A stretch of 64,000 nucleotides of DNA, from assembly GCF_014648915.1 (NCBI RefSeq), contig NZ_BMSA01000011.1, positions 1 to 64,000 of the forward strand. The letters are read 5' to 3'. A program made the translations under genes and the position numbers. The DNA is from Streptomyces phaeofaciens. GTDB taxonomy: Bacteria > Actinomycetota > Actinomycetes > Streptomycetales > Streptomycetaceae. Shown here piece after piece: positions 49,245 through 58,993 of this stretch (the stretch's first letter is position 1; each line of letters begins with the position of its first letter). The notes under the pieces are model-generated. The model was given only the letters and a program-made list of their open reading frames with translations, ran no database searches and was not told where the DNA came from.

Positions 49245-51104
49245 TCAGCGGCCCACCGCATACCCCTGCATCCCCCGCGGATTGGCGGCCGCCGAGAGGA
49301 TCCCCGTCCTCGGGTCCCGGGCCACGGCGCACAGCCGGCCCTCGGACCACGGGTCGCCGACGGTCACGTCGTGGCCGCGCCGCCGCAGCCCCTCCACCAC
49401 CTCCGCCGGCATGCGCGATTCGACGGTCACGCTGCCCGGCCGCATCCCACGCGGGTAGAAGGACCCGGGGAAGGAGTCGTTGTGCCAGTTCGGGGCGTCG
49501 ATCGCGCCCTGGAGGTCGAGACCGCCGCGGACCCGCGCGCGCAGGGCGACGGCGAGGAAGAAGTGCAGCTGCCACTGGTCCTGCTGGTCGCCGCCGGGCG
49601 TGCCGAACGCCAGCACCGGCACCCCGTCGCGCAGGGCGAGGGAAGGGGTGAGGGTGGTGCGGGGGCGGCGGCCGGGCGTCAGCGAGTTCGGCAGCCCCTC
49701 CTCCAGCCAGGCCATCTGGAGCCGGGTGCCGAGCGGGAAGCCCAGCTCGGGCACGACCGGGTTGGACTGGAGCCAGCCGCCGCTGGGCGTGGCCGCCACC
49801 ATGTTGCCCCAGCGGTCGACGACGTCGAGATGGCAGGTGTCGCCCCGCGTGCCCCCGTCCGCCGCGACCCCCGGCTCACCCGACGAAGAGGCGCCACGCG
49901 CGCGCGGCTCCCCCGGTCCCACGGTTCCCGGCCCCTTCGCCACCGTCGGCTCCCCCGCCCCCATCGGGCTGAAGCCGGGCTCGTCGGCATGGACCAGGTG
50001 CGCGTGCGCGCTCAGTCGGGGAACGCGCCCACCGGGCCCACCGGGGCGCAGCTCGTACGAGGCCTTGTCGCCGACGAGAGCCCGCCGCCCGGCGTTGTAG
50101 TCGTCCGAGAGCAGCTCGGCGAGCGGCACGTCGGCCGCGTCGCCGTACCAGGCCTCCCGGTCGGCCATGGCGAGCTTGCAGCCCTCGATCAGCAGATGGA
50201 CGTACTCGGTGGAGCCGTGGGCGGGCAGTTCGGGCGGGAGCAGGGCGAGCTGCTGGAGGAGGGCCGGGCCCTGGCTCCAGGGGCCGGCCTTGCACAGGGT
50301 CCAGCCGTTCCAGTCGTACGTCGCCGGTGTCTCGTAGGACGCGGACCAGCCGGCGAGGTCGGCGGCGGTGAGGGTGCCGGTGTGGCGCTCGCCGCTGGTG
50401 TCGAGCGTGGGGCGGGCGGACTGAGCGAGGAGCGCCTCGGCGACGAACCCGGTGCGCCACACCTCCCGCGCGGCCTCGATGCGCGCCTCGCGGTCGCCGG
50501 CGCCGGCGGTCTCGGCGAGCAGCCGCTTCCAGGTGGCGGCGAGGGCGGGGTTGCGCAGCAGCTCACCGGGGCGGGGGGCCCGTCCACCGGGCAGGTACAC
50601 CTGCGCCGAGGAGGTCCACTCGGTCTCGAACAGCTCCCGTACCGTCTCGACGGTCGCGCCGACGTTGTCCACGGGCGCGTGTCCGTGTTCGGCGTATCCG
50701 ACGGCGTACTTCAGGACGTCGGCGAGGGACTTGGTGCCGTGGTCGCGCAGGAGCAGCATCCACGCGTCGAAGGCGCCGGGAACGGCGGCGGCCAGCGGCC
50801 CGGTGCCGGGCACGAGGTCCAGGCCGAGCCCCCGGTAGTGGGCGACCGTCGCGCCGGCGGGTGCCACGCCCTGCCCGCACAGCACCCGCACCTCGCCGTC
50901 CGCCGGGGCGAGCAGGATCGGCACCTCCCCGGCGGGCCCGTTGAGGTGCGGTTCGACGACGTGCAGCACGAACGCCCCGGCCACGGCGGCGTCGTAGGCG
51001 TTGCCGCCGTCCTCCAGTACGGCCATCGCCGACTGCGAGGCCAGCCAGTGCGTGGAGGACACCATGCCGAAGGTGCCCTGGAGCGTGGGTCGGGTGGTGA
51101 ACAC
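49245..51104 (-). CDS. Gamma-glutamyltransferase family protein
   Basis: This 619-residue protein follows the GGT layout, with the N-terminal part VSSTHWLASQSAMAVLEDGGNAYDAAVA and a self-cleavage site in GDTCHLDVVDRWGNMVAATPSGGW. The predicted nucleophile is Thr423. The family usually cleaves glutathione or gamma-glutamyl amides, or acts as a beta-lactam acylase. There is no obvious signal peptide, which favours a cytoplasmic role or acylase-like members. A low-complexity insert (about 385-415) lies just before the nucleophile. GTG 51104 has a GAGGAG site. Confidence 0.9.
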   Translation of the reverse strand: MFTTRPTLQGTFGMVSSTHWLASQSAMAVLEDGGNAYDAAVAGAFVLHVVEPHLNGPAGEVPILLAPADGEVRVLCGQGVAPAGATVAHYRGLGLDLVPGTGPLAAAVPGAFDAWMLLLRDHGTKSLADVLKYAVGYAEHGHAPVDNVGATVETVRELFETEWTSSAQVYLPGGRAPRPGELLRNPALAATWKRLLAETAGAGDREARIEAAREVWRTGFVAEALLAQSARPTLDTSGERHTGTLTAADLAGWSASYETPATYDWNGWTLCKAGPWSQGPALLQQLALLPPELPAHGSTEYVHLLIEGCKLAMADREAWYGDAADVPLAELLSDDYNAGRRALVGDKASYELRPGGPGGRVPRLSAHAHLVHADEPGFSPMGAGEPTVAKGPGTVGPGEPRARGASSSGEPGVAADGGTRGDTCHLDVVDRWGNMVAATPSGGWLQSNPVVPELGFPLGTRLQMAWLEEGLPNSLTPGRRPRTTLTPSLALRDGVPVLAFGTPGGDQQDQWQLHFFLAVALRARVRGGLDLQGAIDAPNWHNDSFPGSFYPRGMRPGSVTVESRMPAEVVEGLRRRGHDVTVGDPWSEGRLCAVARDPRTGILSAAANPRGMQGYAVGR

Positions 51105-51359
51105 GGATACGGCTCCTCACTGCACGCCAGTGGATCCGATGATCGTACGCACGAGGCCCCGCACTCCCCTTCGCCCCTTATGTTCTCTATGCCGCTTTAT
51201 GCAGCAAACGAACGGCGATGTCGCCGACGGATCGCACCCCTTGGTCACCGGGCCGCCACGGAGCGAGTTTTCGCTTCCGCCCCACAGGGAGTCGTGTGAC
51301 ACTGGCGTCCCTGTCCGCATCGCGGACTCCGTCCGCACCGTCCCCCACGAAAGTGCGCC

Positions 51360-52031
51360 GTGCGCTCTCTCCCACTGCCGCTCGCCCTCACCGCGCGCCT
51401 GTCCCCGGTGGCCGTGCTGGCCTGCGCGGGCTGGGTGCTGACGTCCGGTCCGGCCACCGAAGCACCGGACACGGCGGCGGCCAAGGACACCCAGCAGACC
51501 CAGTCCGAGGAGACGTCGAAGGGCCCGGCCTCGACGGCCGTGACCAAGACGTACACCGAGGCACCCACCCCCTGCACCAGTGTGGCCACCAAGACGATCA
51601 CCTCGCTGGTGCCGGGCGCCAAGACGGCCGGCAAGGAGATCCCGTCGACGGACACCGCGGTGCGCCGGACCTGCTCCTGGAACGCGCTCAAGGAGTTCGA
51701 CTACCGCTGGCTCGACGTCTCCTTCGAGATCACCGAATCGGACGACGCGGCGCAGACGTCGTACAAGGAGCGGCTGAAGGAGAAGAGCGGCGGGGGCGCC
51801 GTCCCCGGGCTCGGGGACGAGGCGTACTCCGTGGTGAACCTCACGACGGAGGACAAACAGCAGACCCGCGAGGGTGTCGTCATCGCGCGCGTCTCCAACG
51901 CGCTGGTGGTCGTCACCTACAACGGCAGCGACTTCGAGTCGAGGAAGTCGCCCAGCACGGACGTGATCAACAAGGGCGCGATCAAGGCGGCGAAGGACGT
52001 GGTGGCCGCGCTCCAGAAGAAGAGCGGCTGA
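51360..52031 (+). CDS. Secreted lipoprotein, DUF3558-like
   Basis: This 223-residue protein has a hydrophobic N-terminus ending in VLAC near residue 21, a plausible lipobox, then a Thr/Ala-rich spacer and a compact domain with paired Cys (PTPCTSV ... RRTCSWNA) and a GLGDEAYSVVN motif. Cys spacing plus GLGDEA resembles the actinobacterial DUF3558 lipoproteins of unknown function. The GTG start has only a weak site, so the exact start is open. The upstream 255-base gap, shared divergently with the GGT gene, contains an AT-richer patch (51178-51215) that may hold promoters. Confidence 0.75.
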   Translation: MRSLPLPLALTARLSPVAVLACAGWVLTSGPATEAPDTAAAKDTQQTQSEETSKGPASTAVTKTYTEAPTPCTSVATKTITSLVPGAKTAGKEIPSTDTAVRRTCSWNALKEFDYRWLDVSFEITESDDAAQTSYKERLKEKSGGGAVPGLGDEAYSVVNLTTEDKQQTREGVVIARVSNALVVVTYNGSDFESRKSPSTDVINKGAIKAAKDVVAALQKKSG

Positions 52032-52107
52032 CGGGCCCCTCGCTCGAACGGGCGGAGCGGGCGGCCGGAGGAGCCGTACGCTCCTGCGGCCGCCCGCCCA
52101 CCGTCTG

Positions 52108-53637
<1,530 letters not shown>

Positions 53638-53691
53638 GAGCAGGCCAATCAAACGAGGGGCGGATCCGGAAAGGCCGTGCGGGTCTCCGGC

Positions 53692-53719
53692 CCCCTCCTC
53701 CCGTATGGCGGAGGAGGGG
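53692..53719. terminator. Strong stem-loop between LLM oxidoreductase and NCS1 permease genes
   Basis: CCCCTCCTCC (53692-53701) pairs perfectly with GGAGGAGGGG (53710-53719) around an 8-base loop. On the minus strand it lies 54 bases after the oxidoreductase stop and 54 bases before the permease start. No T-run follows. It could end or attenuate transcription, or shape the permease leader. Confidence 0.6.
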
Positions 53720-53772
53720 AGAACTGGAGTGGGGGGATGGGGAGTTGCTCCTGGGCCCTGGGGACGGGCGGG

Positions 53773-54792
53773 TCAGCCGTTCACGGCGGGGATCACCGTC
53801 GTGCCGTACGCGTCGATGACCTTCTCGCGGGCGTCGTGCATGTCGTAGACGGCGAACTGGTCCACGCCCAGCTCGCGCAGGGCGTTCAGCTTCTCGATGT
53901 GCCGCTCGACGGGCCCGATGAGGCAGAACCGGTCCACGATCTCGTCGGGCACGAACGCGGTGTCGGGGTTGTCGCTGCGCCCGTGGTGCGAGTAGTCGTA
54001 CCCCTCGCGCGCCTTGATGTACTCGGTGAGTTCGTCGGGTACGGCCGCGGAGTGCTCGCCGTACTTCGAGACCAGGTCGGCGACATGGTTGCCGACCATC
54101 CCGCCGAACCAGCGGCACTGGCCGCGGGCGTGGGCGAGCGCCTCGGGCGAGTCGTCGTCGGTGACGTAGGCCGGGGCGGCGACGCAGATCTTCACCTCGG
54201 ACGGGTCACGGCCGGCGGCGACGGCCGCATCCTTGACGGCCTTGACCATGTACTCGGTGAGATAGAGGTCGGCCAGCTGGAGGATGAAGCCGTCGGCCTC
54301 CTCCCCGGTCATCTTCAGCGCCTTGGGCCCGTACGCGGCCATCCAGACGGGGAGCTGGGCGCCTTCCTTGATCCAGGGGAACCGGACGACCGTACCGCCG
54401 AGGTCCGCCTCCTCTCCGGAACCCAGGGACCTGATGACCTTCATGGCCGCGCTGATCCGGGCGAGGGTGTTGGGGGTGCGGCCCGCGACACGCATCGCGG
54501 AGTCGCCGCGGCCGATGCCGCACACCGTGCGGTTGCCGAACATGTCGTTGAGGGTGGCGAAGGTGGAGGCGGTGACCTCCCAGGTGCGGGTGCCCGGGTT
54601 GGTCACCATCGGGCCCACGGTCAGTGTGCTGGTGTTGGCCAGGATCTGACTGTAGATCACGAAGGGTTCCTGCCAGAGCACGGCGGAGTCGAAGGTCCAG
54701 CCGTAGGTGAAGCCGTTGTGCTCGGCACGCTGCATCAGCTCGACGACCTTGGAGGCCGGCGGGTCGGTCTGAAGAACGAGTCCGAAGTCCAT
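53773..54792 (-). CDS. LLM-class flavin/F420-dependent oxidoreductase (TIGR03842-like)
   Basis: This 339-residue protein has the luciferase-like barrel: MDFGLVLQTDPPA start, GYWT-like YGWTFDSAVLW, GPMVTNPGTR, and GIGRGDSAMRVAGRTP near residue 95, as in F420-dependent LLM enzymes. It lies 11 bases after dihydropyrimidinase with AGGAG before ATG 54792, so the two are co-expressed. I infer a redox step on the same substrate, possibly reduction of the pyrimidine ring or oxidation of a related heterocycle. The cofactor is not proven by sequence. Confidence 0.85.
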   Translation of the reverse strand: MDFGLVLQTDPPASKVVELMQRAEHNGFTYGWTFDSAVLWQEPFVIYSQILANTSTLTVGPMVTNPGTRTWEVTASTFATLNDMFGNRTVCGIGRGDSAMRVAGRTPNTLARISAAMKVIRSLGSGEEADLGGTVVRFPWIKEGAQLPVWMAAYGPKALKMTGEEADGFILQLADLYLTEYMVKAVKDAAVAAGRDPSEVKICVAAPAYVTDDDSPEALAHARGQCRWFGGMVGNHVADLVSKYGEHSAAVPDELTEYIKAREGYDYSHHGRSDNPDTAFVPDEIVDRFCLIGPVERHIEKLNALRELGVDQFAVYDMHDAREKVIDAYGTTVIPAVNG

Positions 54793-54803
54793 GTGCGCCA
54801 CTC

Positions 54804-56207
54804 CTAGTTGAGGTACTGACAGGTGGAGCGCGGGGTGTAGACGCCGTGACCCGCGCGTCCCGTGTACTCCCGCTCGGTGATGACGGGTTCGCCCCGCGAG
54901 AGGACCGTCTCGACGCGCCCGGTGAGGCGCCTGCCCTCGTACGCCGAGTAGTCGACGTTCATGTGGTGCGTCTCGGCGGAGACGGTCTGCTCGGCGTGCG
55001 GGTCGTAGATGACGACGTCGGCGTCGGCGCCCGGGGCGATGGTGCCCTTCTTCGGGTACATGCCGAACATGCGGGCCGGGGTGGCGCAGGCGATCTCGAT
55101 CCAGCGGCGGCGCGAGATGTGCCCGTCGACGACGGCCTGGTGGAGCAGGTCCATCCGGTTCTCGACGCCCGGCAGCCCGTTGGGGATCTTGGAGAAGTCC
55201 CCGCGGCCCAGCTCCTTCTGGCCGACGAAGCAGAACGGGCAGTGGTCGGTGGAGACCACCTGGAGGTCGTTGGTCCGTAGTCCCTGCCAGAGCTTCGCCT
55301 GGTGCTCCTTGGGCCGCAACGGCGTCGAGCACACGTACTTGGCGCCCTCGAAGTCCGGCTCCGCGAGGTTGTCCGTCGACAGGAACAGGTACTGCGGGCA
55401 GGTCTCGCCGAAGACGTTCAGGCCCTCGTCGCGGGCCCTGGCCAGCTCGGCGACCGCCTCCGCCGCCGAGACGTGCACGACGTAGAGCGGGGCGCCCGCG
55501 ACCTGCGCCAGCTTGATCGCCCGGTGGGTGGCCTCCGCCTCCAGCAGCGCCTTGCGGACCTCGCCGTGGTACCGGGGGTCCGTCTCGCCGCGCGCCAGCG
55601 CCTGTTCCACCAGGACGTCGATGGCGATGCCGTTCTCCGCGTGCATCATGATCAGGCCGCCGTTCTCGGCGGAGCGCTGCATGGCGCGCAGGATCTGGCC
55701 GTCGTCGGAGTAGAAGACCCCCGGGTAGGCCATGAACTGCTTGAAGGAGGTCACCCCCTCCTCGACCAGCAGGTCCATCTCCTTGAGCGTCTCCTGGTTC
55801 ACATCGGAGACGATCATGTGGAAGCCGTAGTCGATCGCGCAGTTGCCCTCGGCCTTGGCGTGCCAGGCGTCCAGGCCCTCGCGCAGGGTGTGGCCGACGC
55901 TCTGCACGGCGAAGTCGACGATCGTGGTGGTACCGCCCCAGGCCGCCGCCCGGGTGCCGGTCTCGAAGGTGTCGGAGGCGAAGGTGCCGCCGAACGGCAG
56001 CTCCATGTGGGTGTGGACGTCGACCCCGCCCGGAATCACGTACTTCCCGGTGGCGTCGATGACCGTCTCGGCGGTCCAGGCCTCGGCGGCCGGGGTGCCG
56101 GAGGCGGCGAGGGCGGCGATACGGCCGTCCTCGATCAGGACGTCGGCATGGATCTCGTCGGACGCGGTGACGACGAGACCGCCGCGGATGATTTTACGGC
56201 TGCTCAT
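54804..56207 (-). CDS. hydA: Dihydropyrimidinase (D-hydantoinase)
   Basis: This 467-residue cyclic amidohydrolase has metal ligands His65 and His67 in VDVHTHME, the carboxylated Lys156 in SFKQFMAYPG, further ligands in YVVHVSAAEA and the substrate-side STDHCPF motif. It opens dihydrouracil or dihydrothymine (or hydantoins) to N-carbamoyl-beta-amino acids, the substrate of the neighbouring nitrilase-family enzymes. ATG 56207 has GGAG about 9 bases upstream. The length is normal for the family. It sits between one nitrilase gene and the LLM gene on the same strand. Confidence 0.95.
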   Translation of the reverse strand: MSSRKIIRGGLVVTASDEIHADVLIEDGRIAALAASGTPAAEAWTAETVIDATGKYVIPGGVDVHTHMELPFGGTFASDTFETGTRAAAWGGTTTIVDFAVQSVGHTLREGLDAWHAKAEGNCAIDYGFHMIVSDVNQETLKEMDLLVEEGVTSFKQFMAYPGVFYSDDGQILRAMQRSAENGGLIMMHAENGIAIDVLVEQALARGETDPRYHGEVRKALLEAEATHRAIKLAQVAGAPLYVVHVSAAEAVAELARARDEGLNVFGETCPQYLFLSTDNLAEPDFEGAKYVCSTPLRPKEHQAKLWQGLRTNDLQVVSTDHCPFCFVGQKELGRGDFSKIPNGLPGVENRMDLLHQAVVDGHISRRRWIEIACATPARMFGMYPKKGTIAPGADADVVIYDPHAEQTVSAETHHMNVDYSAYEGRRLTGRVETVLSRGEPVITEREYTGRAGHGVYTPRSTCQYLN

Positions 56208-56248
56208 GTTCCGGCTCCGGAAAGGTAGTCGGTCGGGTGCGGGTCGGT

Positions 56249-56294
56249 GGGGGGCGCTCCCCCGCTCTCGGCTGCGCTCGAGCGGGGGACCCCC
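56249..56294. repeat. Hairpin-forming intergenic repeat element
   Basis: CCCCCGCTC (56259-56267) pairs with GAGCGGGGG (56280-56288) around a 12-base loop, flanked by a G-run (56249-56254) and C-run (56290-56294) that can extend the fold. The word order GGGCGCTCCCCCGCTC, loop, GAGCGGGGGACCCCC matches a short intergenic repeat I recall as frequent in Streptomyces genomes. It lies between dihydropyrimidinase and nitrilase genes. Confidence 0.6.
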
Positions 56295-56321
56295 ATCGCG
56301 GCGGAGCCGCATGTGTCAGGG

Positions 56322-56352
56322 CCCCGCGCCCCTGAAGAACACGGGCGCGGGG
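56322..56352. terminator. Perfect 10-bp stem-loop after the nitrilase gene
   Basis: CCCCGCGCCC (56322-56331) and GGGCGCGGGG (56343-56352) form a perfect 10-bp stem with an 11-base loop, 11 bases beyond the nitrilase stop (minus strand). With no T-run it may be a GC-type terminator or mRNA 3' stabiliser, or part of the adjacent repeat element. Confidence 0.6.
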
Positions 56353-56363
56353 AGCCGCAACGG

Positions 56364-57206
56364 TCACGGAGCCGTCAGCGGGCCGTAGGCCTCCGGGCGG
56401 CGGTCGCGGTAGAACTGCCAGCGGTCGCGGACCTCGCGCAGCTTGGCCAGGTCCAGGTCGCGGACGACGAGTTCGCTCTCCTTGTCGCTCGCCACCTCGC
56501 CGACGAACTGGGCCTCCGGGTCCACGAAGTACGAGGTCCCGTAGAAGTCGTTGTCGCCGAGCTCCTCGGTGCCGACCCGGTTGATCGCGCCGACGAAGTA
56601 CTCGTTGGCGACGGCGGCCGCCGGCTGCTCCAGCTGCCACAGATAGGCGGACAGGCCGCGCGAGGTGGCCGACGGGTTGAAGACGATCTCGGCGCCCTCC
56701 AGACCGAGCGCGCGCCAGCCCTCGGGGAAGTGGCGGTCGTAGCAGATGTAGACGCCGATCCTGCCGACGGCCGTGTCGAAGACGGGCCAGCCCACGTTCC
56801 CGGGGCGGAAGTAGAACTTCTCCCAGAAGCCCTTCACCTGCGGGATGTGGTGCTTGCGGTACTTGCCGAGGTAGGAGCCGTCGGCGTCGATCACGGCGGC
56901 CGTGTTGTAGAGGACGCCGGGCTGCTCCTCCTCGTACATCGGCAGCACGAGGACGATGCCGTGCTCGCGGGCGAGTGCCTGGAAGCGCTGGACGATCGGG
57001 CCGTCCGGGATCCGCTCGGCGTACTCGTAGAAGGCCGGGTCCTGGACCTGGCAGAAGTACGGTCCGTAGAACAGCTCCTGGAAGCACAGGACCTGAGCAC
57101 CCTGCGCGGCCGCGTCGCGGACCGCCTGCTCGTGCACCTGGATCATCGATTCCTTGTCGCCGGTCCAGGCCGTCTGGAAGACGGCGGCACGGATCACTCT
57201 GCTCAT
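56364..57206 (-). CDS. Nitrilase-superfamily beta-ureidopropionase (paralogue 1)
   Basis: This 280-residue carbon-nitrogen hydrolase has the Glu-Lys-Cys triad visible as Glu44 (CFQELFYGP), Lys118 (YRKHHIPQ) and Cys155 (VYICYDRHFPEGWR). The close match to N-carbamoyl-beta-alanine amidohydrolases and the adjacent dihydropyrimidinase point to hydrolysis of N-carbamoyl-beta-alanine or -aminoisobutyrate to the amino acid, CO2 and ammonia. A clear paralogue lies at 60274-61116. The promoter region upstream contains three GTGTCAC words. Confidence 0.9.
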   Translation of the reverse strand: MSRVIRAAVFQTAWTGDKESMIQVHEQAVRDAAAQGAQVLCFQELFYGPYFCQVQDPAFYEYAERIPDGPIVQRFQALAREHGIVLVLPMYEEEQPGVLYNTAAVIDADGSYLGKYRKHHIPQVKGFWEKFYFRPGNVGWPVFDTAVGRIGVYICYDRHFPEGWRALGLEGAEIVFNPSATSRGLSAYLWQLEQPAAAVANEYFVGAINRVGTEELGDNDFYGTSYFVDPEAQFVGEVASDKESELVVRDLDLAKLREVRDRWQFYRDRRPEAYGPLTAP

Positions 57207-57272
57207 CGGGACCTCCGGTCGCTCGGTGTGCGAGGAGCCTAGAAAGCCCTGAAGACCCATTTGAGTTGCACC

Positions 57273-57315
57273 GTGTCACGTCTGCGGGAGCCCGGCGTGT
57301 CACTGTGTCACGTCT
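57273..57315 (-). promoter_or_regulatory. Repeated GTGTCAC operator candidate upstream of the nitrilase-hydA operon
   Basis: GTGTCACGTCT occurs twice (57273-57283 and 57305-57315), 32 bases apart or about three helical turns, with a third GTGTCAC at 57297-57303. They sit 67-110 bases upstream of the nitrilase start, next to the PucR gene. They may be the PucR target; this is inference from position and repetition. Confidence 0.45.
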
Positions 57316-57361
57316 TCCTGGACTCATGTTTCACCGCCGTTTTCCCAGGTCGTCGCAGGTT

Positions 57362-58948
57362 TCAAGCCTGTTGCGCATCGTGCGCGAGGAGTGCGATGTG
57401 CACCGAGGCGGCCTGTTCGAAGTCGTCCAGGTCGACACCCAGCCGCGCCTCTATCGCCTCCAGCCGGCGGTACAGCGCGGGCCGGGAGACATGGTGGAGC
57501 TGCGCGGTGCGCGACTTGTTGCGGCCGGAGGCGAGATAGGTGCGCAGTACGGCGAGCAGGTCGTCGCCCGCCCCGGCGCACAGCAGCCCGTCCAACTCCC
57601 GCTCGGCGAAGGACTGCACGTGCGGGTCGTCCCGCAACAGCCGTATCAGACCGCGCAGATGGACGTCCCGCAGGCGGACGACGGCGGGGAGATCGAGGGC
57701 GGCGGAGGAATCGGCGACGGCGTCGGCGACGTGCTGGGCCTCGCGCAGCCCGGTCGGCACGTCGTCCCAGACGATGCGCGGATCGGCCGCGGCGACGACC
57801 GTGCGGCTCTCGCCCGACTCGGTGCGCAGCCGGGTGGCGAAGTGCGCGGCGAGCGCGTCGGCGTCCTGGTCGCGGGCGAGGCTGAGCAGCACGGCGACGG
57901 CCCCCTCGGCGAACTCCGCCACCAGGCCCGGCAGGCCCAGCAGCCTGAGCATCCGCTCCAGTTGGGCGGGATCGCCGTCCCGCACGACCAGCGGGACGAA
58001 CGTCCGCCGGTTGACGGGGAGCCCGGCCGCCCGGGCCCGCGGCAGCAGCTGCCGGGCGGGTACGACGCCGGAGACCAGGTCCGTCAGCAGGCTCTGCGCG
58101 GACTGCTCCTCCCAGGTGTGGGCGGAGGTGCCGCCGAGCATGCGGTGCAGGACGAGGGCCTCGGCGGCCCGGTCGGCGAGGAGCCGCCCGCCCGCGGTGT
58201 CGCCGCGGTAGCCGCAGAGCATGATCTGCCCCCACCGCTCGCCGCGCCCGCCCAGTTCGGCGCGGATCCAGCCGTCTCCCTCGCTGCCGCCGGCCTGCCG
58301 GGCGATGCGCTCCCAGTCCCGCAGCACGTCGTCGACGGCGGGCCGCTCCCCCGCGGTGGCCAGCACCCGGTGGGCGAGGTTGGTGACGACGACGGGACAG
58401 CCGGTGTGGTGGGCGATCTCGTCGAGCAGCCGTTGCAGCGGCGCCCCGGCGGTGATCAGCCCGGTGAGCGCCGTCCGTACGGCCTCGGAGAGGCTGACGG
58501 CGGCGAACTTGCGCCGTACGAGCCGGGACTGCACCTCCTCGGTCAGCTCGGCGAACGGGAAGGGCCGGTGCAGGACGACCATGGGCAGGCCGCACCGTTC
58601 GGCGGCGCGCCGCATCACGTCCGGCGTCGTGGGGAAGGCGCGTCCGAGTCCGAGGACCACGGCGGCGGCCTCGGCCCGGTGCAGCGACCGGATGTACTCG
58701 GCCTGCGCGTTCTCGTCGCCGGCGAGCAGCACGCCGGTGGTGAGGACCATCTCGCCGCCGGTGAGCATCACGCCGACGTCGGCGGCCTCGGCGACGTGCA
58801 CCCAGCGCACCGGCCGGTCGAGCTGGGCGGCGCCGGCCACCACCTCGGGTTCCCCGGCGAGGACCCGTTCCAGGGTCAGGACCCGGCGCACCGACAGAGC
58901 GGGCTCCAGGGGTTCGACGGGGCCCCAGGGCTCCGGGGTGCTGGTCAT
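57362..58948 (-). CDS. PucR-family transcriptional regulator
   Basis: This 528-residue protein has an N-terminal PucR sensor domain (SVRRVLTLERVLAGEPEVVAG, VHVAEAADVGVMLTGGEMVLTTG), a central GGDEF-like region and the C-terminal HTH that defines the family (ASGRNKSRTAQLHHVSRPALYRRLEAIE). PucR proteins respond to purine, pyrimidine or amino-acid catabolites. It lies between the two halves of the pyrimidine locus and probably controls both. ATG 58948 begins MTSTPEP. Confidence 0.92.
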   Translation of the reverse strand: MTSTPEPWGPVEPLEPALSVRRVLTLERVLAGEPEVVAGAAQLDRPVRWVHVAEAADVGVMLTGGEMVLTTGVLLAGDENAQAEYIRSLHRAEAAAVVLGLGRAFPTTPDVMRRAAERCGLPMVVLHRPFPFAELTEEVQSRLVRRKFAAVSLSEAVRTALTGLITAGAPLQRLLDEIAHHTGCPVVVTNLAHRVLATAGERPAVDDVLRDWERIARQAGGSEGDGWIRAELGGRGERWGQIMLCGYRGDTAGGRLLADRAAEALVLHRMLGGTSAHTWEEQSAQSLLTDLVSGVVPARQLLPRARAAGLPVNRRTFVPLVVRDGDPAQLERMLRLLGLPGLVAEFAEGAVAVLLSLARDQDADALAAHFATRLRTESGESRTVVAAADPRIVWDDVPTGLREAQHVADAVADSSAALDLPAVVRLRDVHLRGLIRLLRDDPHVQSFAERELDGLLCAGAGDDLLAVLRTYLASGRNKSRTAQLHHVSRPALYRRLEAIEARLGVDLDDFEQAASVHIALLAHDAQQA

Positions 58949-58993
58949 GGCGGTGTTCCCTTGCTCGACCGGCGATCGGGCGCCGGGCCGGTG

